From the NCBI GenBank assembly GCA_033085395.1, contig JANQBS010000438.1:1-23207 (forward strand): a DNA stretch of 23,207 nt, written 5' to 3'. Origin of the DNA: Xanthoparmelia taractica. Its lineage: Eukaryota; Ascomycota; Lecanoromycetes; Lecanorales; Parmeliaceae. This document shows positions 19,854 through 23,207 of this stretch, piece after piece (position 1 is the stretch's first letter; every line of letters begins with the position of its first letter). The notes below the pieces were generated by a model that worked only from the letters and a program-made list of their open reading frames with translations, was not told the origin of the DNA and searched no databases. Position numbers and translations under genes: made by a program.

Positions 19854-20513
19854 AGGCCGAGTCGTACGAGTGTCTATATGGTGCGCCGTATGAACTTCAT
19901 ATGAGTAAATAGGGTGCGCCTTCTATGAAGCGCGGCACCCGAACCCATGAGTTATATTTTTAACTCTATAATACAATTGAAAAGCGTTCTTACAATAGTA
20001 TCGCGCTTCGATTCGAGTTTAATTAATTTAAGTACTTTAGAGTACTCTCGATTACACTCGAATTAGAAATTTTGTGAGATTATTAATTATTTTCGAGCGA
20101 AGCGTCGATTCGTAAAAAGCGAGGTTGTGAATTTAATCTCGACTTTAATTAAAAAACTTTTAAACGAATTACTCTCGAGTTAAAAGAATTTAATATTATC
20201 TAACGAAGATAACTCGAGAATTTAATTCTTAAGACCCTAATAGCCCTATCTTTAGAGATTATTTCGACACTACTAAGATTAGAATCCTAGAATCGTCGCC
20301 CTGCGAGAGGGATCTAGAGTTATTAACGCTTAGGGCGCCGGGGACGTCGTTCTAGAAGAGGGGATAATTCTTAGGCCGAGCCGTACGGGTGCCTATGGGG
20401 TGCGTCGTATGGGCTTCATATGAGCAAATAGGGTGCACCTTCTATGAAGCGCGGCACTCGAACCCATGAGTTATATTTTTAGCCCTATAATACAATTGGA
20501 AAGCGCCCTCACA
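19854..20513 (+). mobile_element. TRIM-like miniature LTR element (660 bp)
   Basis: Two 141-bp direct repeats, 19854-19994 and 20373-20513, each start AGGCCGAG and end ACA, and flank ~378 bases with no coding capacity. A purine tract agaagagggga lies just before the right repeat, as a polypurine tract should in a plus-strand element. Flanking TTATT on both sides is consistent with a 5-bp integration duplication, though the flank is low-complexity. Copy 1 has the uninterrupted site near 8590 (taattattattatt). The repeats differ mostly by C/T and G/A. The GC content is well above the surroundings, so it is a late arrival. Confidence 0.72.
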
Positions 20514-20631
20514 TTATTATTATTAAGTCTACGAGTTATAATTTTCGTTTATAAACTCTTTACTATTATTATTTTCGTAATTTCTCTCGCTTCTTAACTC
20601 TCTATAATAATTATATTTTTTACTTTATCTA

Positions 20632-22080
20632 AGATACTAACTTATAAAATTTCTTTATTCGCTTAAAGTTCTTAATTATATTCTTAATATTTTTAAGATA
20701 TTTTATTAATTCTTATAAAGATTTATAAGATAAAGAGTTTTTCTAATTAATTAAATACTTAATTTCGCTTTTATAAAATCTTTTATTTAATATCTTATTA
20801 ATTTCTTATTTCTTTTCTTCGTTAATTAAGATTATTTATAACTTTAAATTATTATCTCGCGAATATTATAACTTTAATAGCGATATATAGAATATAAAAT
20901 AAATTCTTTTATATCTAATAAAGAGATCTAGCTTATAAGTCTATATATTTATTTTTTCTAATACTTTAAAAGATTTAAGCTATTTATAATTAAGTTTCTA
21001 TTTTAATTATAAGATATAGATATTTAAGCTTCGTAATAATACTTTATCTCTCTCTTAAAAGATAGTAGTCTTATAATTACTATTATTATACTTTACTTAT
21101 TAATTTATAACTCGCTTTTATAATTTTTTTAGATACGATCTAATATCTTATAATTGTTTTATTTACTTTATAATAAGCGATATTTTTCTTCTTAAGATTC
21201 TACTCTTAAAAGTACTTTTTAAATCTATTATATATCTTATTAATAATATTTCGAGTTAATTATCTTACTTATAATTATAATATATTCGTAAATAATATTC
21301 GAGAATTTAATTTTATCTCTTAATCTAATTATTTATTTAAGAATAAAATATAATATTAAATCTATGTTTCGCATTTAAATATTAGTATAGCGTTATTTAA
21401 AATTTATTTATAAATAGTAAGTCTCGATCTAAAATTAAGTTACGTATTATATTACGTAATAATATAAACTTTCGTTATATAATATTAATAAGTTTATCTA
21501 CTTTTAGATCTTTTATAATTATTATATATATTGTATACTTTATAAATTTATCTATTAAAATTAAGATAGTATTATAAGTCTTATTAATATATAAATTTCT
21601 TATAGATAATAGATTTATAATAAAATTTATTATTATAATATAAAATAAACTTACGTTATTTAATAAGATTTACGCTAGCTCGTTATAAGACTTATAATAA
21701 TAAACTCGCACTCGCTAATAATCGAAGTAAGTGCGAATATAGTCTATTATTTTAATTATTATATTTAATTAATAATATTCAAATCTAATATTCTTATTAA
21801 TACGCTTACGCGAGAAATATCTAATATTAAAATTATTATAATTTATACGAAGAATCTCTTTTTTCGTAATAAAATTATTAGAAATATAGACTACGAGATT
21901 ATAATCTAATAGTTTACTCTTATCGACTTTTTATTTCGAAAGCTTATTCTACTTAATAGCGTATCTTTAGCGTTATTTCTTATTTATAATAAAAGCGTTC
22001 TTATATTATTATTAATTCTTGTAATTTTAAATAAAATCTTTTTAACTTTAAAATCTAGTAAATTAGAAATTAAGATAATA
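20632..22080 (-). pseudogene. Chromovirus integrase and chromodomain relic (copy 2)
   Basis: This is the homologue of 8702-10144, again in one minus-strand phase throughout. Visible pieces are EILRINYN (zinc-binding region), YIRTY then RVR before the core, the core YNTILILIDKFIKY, KDLKVDKLIN, and the chromodomain piece KSEIKYLIN with LIKYLKN (20660-20815). It carries more stops and more Ile/Lys/Asn replacements than copy 1, so it is more decayed. No MITE is inserted at the site used by the MITE at 10236. Function lost. Confidence 0.82.
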
Positions 22081-22085
22081 TCGTA

Positions 22086-22898
22086 ATATCTAGAATACGT
22101 GTTTATCTATCGAGCACTCTCTTATTTAAATTTATAACTTAACTATCTATAACGATAATATCGTTTAATTACTTTGTTAATATTATAAGTTTAATTATAA
22201 TAGATACGCTATTACGTTTTTATAAATTAAATTAATATTTCTAATTATAAAGCTTATTTTATAAGATAGAAAGAAAATTATTATTATTATTCTCGCTATT
22301 ATTCGATTTAATAATATTAGATCTTCTTAATAATATATTTATAGAATTAAGTTTCTCTTTACAATATTTAATTATGAAGTTAAACGTAATTAATTTTTTA
22401 GCTTAGCGAATCTATTTCGTATTAAACTCTTTTATCGTTATAAAATAATATAAATTATTATAATTCGAGATTATATAAATAAGATACTTATTATCTTATA
22501 AGTAATATCTTTAATTTTTAAAGTCTAATATAATTATATATAGCTTCTTATTATATATATCTTAGCGAGACTTAATCTCTTTAAACTTATAGTTAAAAAA
22601 TATATTCGAATATTATTATTTATTCTTATTTATTTAATTAAATATATTTTTTATATTTACTTTAAAAATATTAGTTTTTATAATAAGCCATACTTTTTAA
22701 TTATAATATTTTAAGATGAATATTATAATAAATATTTATTGAAATAATTTAAAAGTCTTATATACTTTCTTATTAAATACGAAAGATAATCTAATCTCGT
22801 TTTTCTTTATCTCTTAAATTAAGTTAATTAAGAATATAATTATTTATAAAAAATCTCTTATAAATTATCGATAGAAGTCTACGAATTTTAAAAAGATT
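22086..22898. other. AT-rich stretch upstream of integrase, nothing recognised
   Basis: By position this should be the RNase H and reverse transcriptase part of copy 2. No conserved motif of either (such as the YxDD box or the DALSR-type end of RNase H) can be read with confidence in any frame. Copy 1 and copy 2 share no sequence here. Confidence 0.4.
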
Positions 22899-22906
22899 AG
22901 TATATT

Positions 22907-23207
22907 TACGAGTCGGAAAGGTCTGATATATTTGATAAGATATCTCATATTATATCGTACTATATCATATCATGAAAGAGTATTATAAAGAGGTTATATT
23001 AGATCACTTATAAAGATATAAGATAAGAAATTACTAATATTATGAAATAATCTAAGAATTTCTAGTATATGTAGAAATATCTTATAATATAGATTATTTC
23101 TTATATTAGATAACGAATAAGATAAGAAATTTCTAGGTTAATATATAAGTTAGGGCGAAATTAGCTTAAGTAATTATTAAACTCCGATACTTAATAAGTG
23201 ATATTAA
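22907..23207 (+). mobile_element. hAT element, left part only (cut by window end)
   Basis: It starts TACGAGTCGGAAAGGTCTG and follows the left 300 bases of the copies at 3567 and 16261 closely. The probable left target duplication is agtatatt (22899-22906). The right terminus is outside the window. It is more mutated than the 3567 and 16261 copies, with CC to CT or TC changes throughout. Confidence 0.85.

Larger units (their letters stand above)
17652..22898 (-). mobile_element. Ty3/gypsy chromovirus copy 2, decayed
   Basis: From left to right this shows a 3' LTR (17652-17911), a 3' internal region (to about 20560), and the integrase and chromodomain relic on the minus strand (20632-22080). 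Upstream sequence to 22898 is not recognised. Copy 1 homology ends near 22090. Two small elements (about 19160-19492 and 19854-20513) are present here and absent from copy 1. A further hAT copy starts at 22907. No 5' LTR is seen before the window end, so the right boundary is a guess. The left flank, ending aaaag, would be half of the integration duplication. Confidence 0.68.

Overview
The window looks like a gene-free, transposon-packed, AT-rich block from a filamentous ascomycete (Pezizomycotina-type) nuclear genome. The main reason is the base pattern. C followed by A, and T followed by G, are almost absent over many kilobases, while CG survives freely. Every recognisable coding relic is broken by TAA/TAG/TGA codons that C-to-T or G-to-A changes would produce. 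This is the mark of repeat-induced point mutation (RIP). I see no intact host gene, tRNA, rRNA or CRISPR array.

Two transposon classes build the window. The first is one hAT family with termini TACGGGTCGGAAAGG. It occurs as ~276-bp MITEs (ends at 75; 4716-4992; 7787-8061; 10236-10512) and as ~1.0-1.3-kb non-autonomous copies (3567-4644; 11881-12875; 12885-13846; 16261-17529; 22907 to the window end). Six copies have perfect 8-bp target-site duplications. Two long copies (16261-17529 and 11881-12875) keep a relic of the hAT transposase C-terminal dimerisation domain, which fixes the superfamily.

The second class is a Ty3/gypsy chromovirus with ~260-bp LTRs. Copy 1 lies on the minus strand at 6519-13958: 5' LTR at 11726-13958 split by two hAT insertions, a gag-position region, an integrase plus chromodomain relic at 8702-10144, a long 3' internal region and a truncated 3' LTR. 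Protease, reverse transcriptase and RNase H are not recognisable. Copy 2, also minus, runs from 17652 to about 22898 and is entered by two small direct-repeat-flanked elements (about 19160-19492 and 19854-20513). A third, plus-strand 3' end (5388-6518) sits tail-to-tail against copy 1.

Other content: 84-3558 holds no identifiable gene but includes less-mutated islands, one of them LTR-like (948-1386). 13959-16252 is an extremely AT-rich stretch with a degenerate 69-bp tandem repeat. The elements give a relative history: chromovirus copies came first, then hAT copies inserted into them, with RIP acting on all to differing extents. I found no new functional system. The best signals are the nested hAT insertions with their empty sites, the transposase relic that names the family, and the small LTR-like elements.
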